Below the pieces are notes generated by a model. It did not search any database and was not told the origin of the DNA. It worked only from the letters and a program-made list of their open reading frames with translations. A program made the position numbers and the translations under genes. A stretch of DNA of 6,735 nucleotides from Treponema sp. Lineage in GTDB: Bacteria > Spirochaetota > Spirochaetia > Treponematales > Breznakiellaceae. The DNA is taken from positions 1 to 6,735 of the forward strand of contig JAITEW010000031.1 in NCBI GenBank assembly GCA_031281855.1, read 5' to 3'. The first letter of the stretch is position 1. Each line of letters starts with the position of its first letter. Of this stretch, positions 5,643-6,735 are shown piece after piece.

Positions 5643-5670
5643 CAGATTTAGCCAAAAGATCAACCGGGGC

Positions 5671-5697
5671 TGTTCCAAAACTTCAGTTTTCGGAACA
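5671..5697. repeat. Hairpin just after the lipoprotein stop codon, possible dispersed repeat
   Basis: TGTTCCAAAAC at 5671-5681 pairs with GTTTTCGGAACA at 5686-5697, an 11-bp stem with one bulged base and a four-base loop. It lies 7 bases past the stop codon of the minus-strand gene. No thymine run follows on either strand, so it is not a standard terminator. It could protect the mRNA 3' end or be a copy of an intergenic repeat family. Confidence 0.5.
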
Positions 5698-5704
5698 AGC
5701 TCAA

Positions 5705-6202
5705 TTACCTGGGGTCAAAGACCAATACCGCTTCGGCGCCGGACCGGTCTTTGGAGTAAAGCTCCAGCCGGTCTTTTTTGAGATCCCATCTGCTGACGCC
5801 GCCCAGGTAGGCGTAGTATTCGGATTCCTTGAGATCTTCCGGCTCATTTATAGCCGCCATAAGGGTACCGGCCACGCTGCCGATAGTAAGGGCCCTGCCT
5901 TCTCCCAGGGTATAGGGGCCGCGGTAGAGATTAGGGGCCCCTTTGCCGCTCACCAGTTCGGCGTCAAATTTGATAGTATACACATCCCCCAGGCCGCCGG
6001 CCCCAAGCTTCTGCCTGTCCAATACCACAGGGGAAGCGCCTTTTACCTCAGCAAGGATCCACTCCCTGCCCCGGATATCGCCAAAAGACACGGCTCCGGC
6101 CGGCGCGCCGCCGGCGCAGGAAAACACGGTTACCGCAAAAAGAAGGACAACGAGAACCGAAACGCCTAACCCAAAGTTGCTGCTGCGATTTGTATTTTGC
6201 AT
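5705..6202 (-). CDS. META-domain (HslJ-like) lipoprotein
   Basis: A 165-residue protein with an N-terminal hydrophobic segment (about 11-28) ending in a lipobox-like T-V-F-S-C, so Cys29 is the probable lipidated residue. Phe before the serine is unusual for E. coli but tolerated in spirochaetal lipoboxes. Residues about 43-163 resemble the META domain (DUF306, as in HslJ): a starting W-I-L-A-E-V-K-G, then Y-T-I-K-F-D-A-E-L-V-S-G-K-G-A-P-N-L-Y-R-G-P-Y-T-L, L-T-I then T-L-M-A-A, and a final D-R-L-E-L-Y-S-K then A-V-L-V-F-D. Family members are periplasmic or surface proteins, often of unknown function; HslJ is linked to heat and novobiocin resistance. The start has AGGAG at 6214-6210 with a 7-base spacer. 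It has its own promoter-like and terminator-like elements, so it is likely transcribed alone. Confidence 0.85.
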   Translation of the reverse strand: MQNTNRSSNFGLGVSVLVVLLFAVTVFSCAGGAPAGAVSFGDIRGREWILAEVKGASPVVLDRQKLGAGGLGDVYTIKFDAELVSGKGAPNLYRGPYTLGEGRALTIGSVAGTLMAAINEPEDLKESEYYAYLGGVSRWDLKKDRLELYSKDRSGAEAVLVFDPR

Positions 6203-6222
6203 TTTAAATCTCCTATAGGTAT

Positions 6223-6250
6223 ATTATATACAACAGGAAGGTATAAAACA
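6223..6250 (-). promoter_or_regulatory. Probable promoter of the META-domain lipoprotein gene
   Basis: TATAAT on the minus strand at 6228-6223 is a perfect -10. The -35 position offers only TGTTTT at 6250-6245 with a 16-base spacer, a weak match. Transcription would begin near 6216, leaving a leader of only about 15 bases that still contains the ribosome-binding site. The surrounding TATATTATATA is nearly symmetric and could also give a -10 for the plus strand. Confidence 0.45.
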
Positions 6251-6260
6251 TTATGCATAT

Positions 6261-6308
6261 GGCTACGGCCCTGCGGGGCGGGGAATTCCGCCCCGCAGGG
6301 CCGTAGCC
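6261..6308. repeat. GC-rich perfect 21-bp inverted repeat between divergent genes
   Basis: The arms at 6261-6281 (starting GGCTACGGCC) and 6288-6308 (ending GGCCGTAGCC) are perfect reverse complements around a six-base loop. The arms are about 86% GC, far above the flanking A/T-rich DNA. No thymine run follows on either side, and both neighbouring genes point away, so it is not a simple terminator. Its length and composition resemble intergenic palindromic elements of the REP type. It would also form a very stable hairpin in any transcript crossing it. Confidence 0.75.
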
Positions 6309-6334
6309 TGATTACGGAATTACAGACGAGTATT

Positions 6335-6347
6335 GGTGACTGTCACC
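6335..6347. promoter_or_regulatory. Small palindrome before the antidote gene, candidate operator
   Basis: GGTGAC at 6335-6340 and GTCACC at 6342-6347 are perfect arms around one central base, 38 bases before the ATG of the helix-turn-helix antidote. Such proteins normally bind palindromes in their own promoter, so this is a plausible autorepression site. No convincing -35/-10 pair is seen around it. Confidence 0.35.
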
Positions 6348-6385
6348 TGTGCGTTACCGTTGGCAAAAGAAATAGAGGAGAAGAA

Positions 6386-6682
6386 ATGAAAACAACCAAA
6401 TGGGACATTTATGAGGAACTCAAGACCGAGGAAGATATACAGGCGTTTGTCGAGGCTTCTATTGTCAAAGCGGAAACCGATACTGATCCCAGCCTGCTTG
6501 CCCACGCCTTGGGCGTTGCGGCCAAAGCGCGGGGTATGCTGGCGGTCTCCCGTGACACCGGCGTTGATCGCGCCGGCTTGTACCGCTCCTTTGTGAAAGG
6601 AGGCGATCCGCGCATCAGTACCTTTGATAAAGTTGCGCGATCCATGGGCTATCATCTTACCCTTGCCCCCCTTCCAAAATAG
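6386..6682 (+). CDS. HigA-like addiction-module antidote (COG3636-type), helix-turn-helix
   Basis: A 98-residue protein with the layout of the COG3636 / TIGR02684 antidote family. The N-terminal part has the opening W-D-I-Y-E-E-L-K-T-E-E-D-I-Q-A-F-V-E-A. Then comes D-P-S-L-L-A-H-A-L-G-V-A-A-K-A-R-G-M at 34-51 and a helix-turn-helix around 52-71 (S-R-D-T-G-V-D-R-A-G-L-Y-R-S-F). The closing helix is T-F-D-K-V-A-R-S-M-G-Y. In known systems it neutralises a RelE-like killer protein encoded just upstream and represses the operon. Here the upstream neighbour is the GC-rich palindrome and a divergent lipoprotein gene, so no toxin is visible on that side. Only 53 bases remain downstream, without a clear start codon. 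The start at 6386 is set by GAGGAG at 6375-6380; the reading frame stays open upstream to 6197 but runs through the palindrome. Confidence 0.85.
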   Translation: MKTTKWDIYEELKTEEDIQAFVEASIVKAETDTDPSLLAHALGVAAKARGMLAVSRDTGVDRAGLYRSFVKGGDPRISTFDKVARSMGYHLTLAPLPK

Positions 6683-6735
6683 CCATTCTGTATTTCGCTT
6701 ATTCGGCGCCTGGCTTCCCCTGCGGTCCCGAGAAA

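Noticed and set aside
5586..5645. The long-loop hairpin as a riboswitch for the beta-barrel gene
   Set aside because: It lies upstream of that gene's perfect -35 box, so it would not be in its main transcript, and it resembles no riboswitch I know; its thymine run fits a terminator.
6197..6385. Upstream start at 6197 for the antidote gene
   Set aside because: The extension runs through the GC-rich palindrome and the candidate operator, has no family resemblance, and a good GAGGAG precedes 6386.

Overview
This window looks like bacterial chromosome from a diderm, most plausibly a spirochaete of the Treponema group. The support is the overall style: two lipoproteins with spirochaete-type lipoboxes, a small signal-peptide-bearing beta-barrel-like protein, about 50% GC, and long A/T and GC palindromes between genes. 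This is an impression; nothing in the window fixes the species.

Layout. (1) Bases 2-1680, plus strand: the 3' part of a LysM lipoprotein gene, then metK (S-adenosylmethionine synthetase), 32 bases apart. (2) Bases 1757-2831, plus strand: a tight three-gene cassette of Phd/YefM-type antitoxin, PIN-domain (VapC-type) toxin and an ArfB-type ribosome-rescue peptidyl-tRNA hydrolase. Both junctions are one-base TAATG overlaps. (3) Bases 2931-4662, plus strand: a small ECF-like sigma factor overlapping by 11 bases an uncharacterised 419-residue protein with repeated N-C-G motifs. (4) Bases 4680-4707: a perfect 28-bp palindrome whose 16-bp core equals the chromosomal parS (ParB-binding) consensus. 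(5) Bases 4791-6202, minus strand: a putative outer-membrane beta-barrel protein and a META-domain lipoprotein, each followed by a terminator-like hairpin. A 39-bp palindrome overlaps the promoter of the first. (6) Bases 6261-6308: a GC-rich perfect 21-bp inverted repeat between divergent genes. (7) Bases 6386-6682, plus strand: a HigA-like (COG3636-type) addiction-module antidote with no toxin gene beside it on the visible side.

How the parts may work together. A PIN toxin that cuts tRNA or rRNA would stall ribosomes, and the third gene of the same coupled operon encodes an enzyme that releases stalled ribosomes; the pairing is suggestive but unproven. The sigma factor and its overlapping partner look like one regulatory unit of unknown target. 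The parS-like site would be used by chromosomal ParB for origin segregation and hints that the region is on the origin-proximal part of the chromosome. The two minus-strand envelope genes appear to be separately transcribed.
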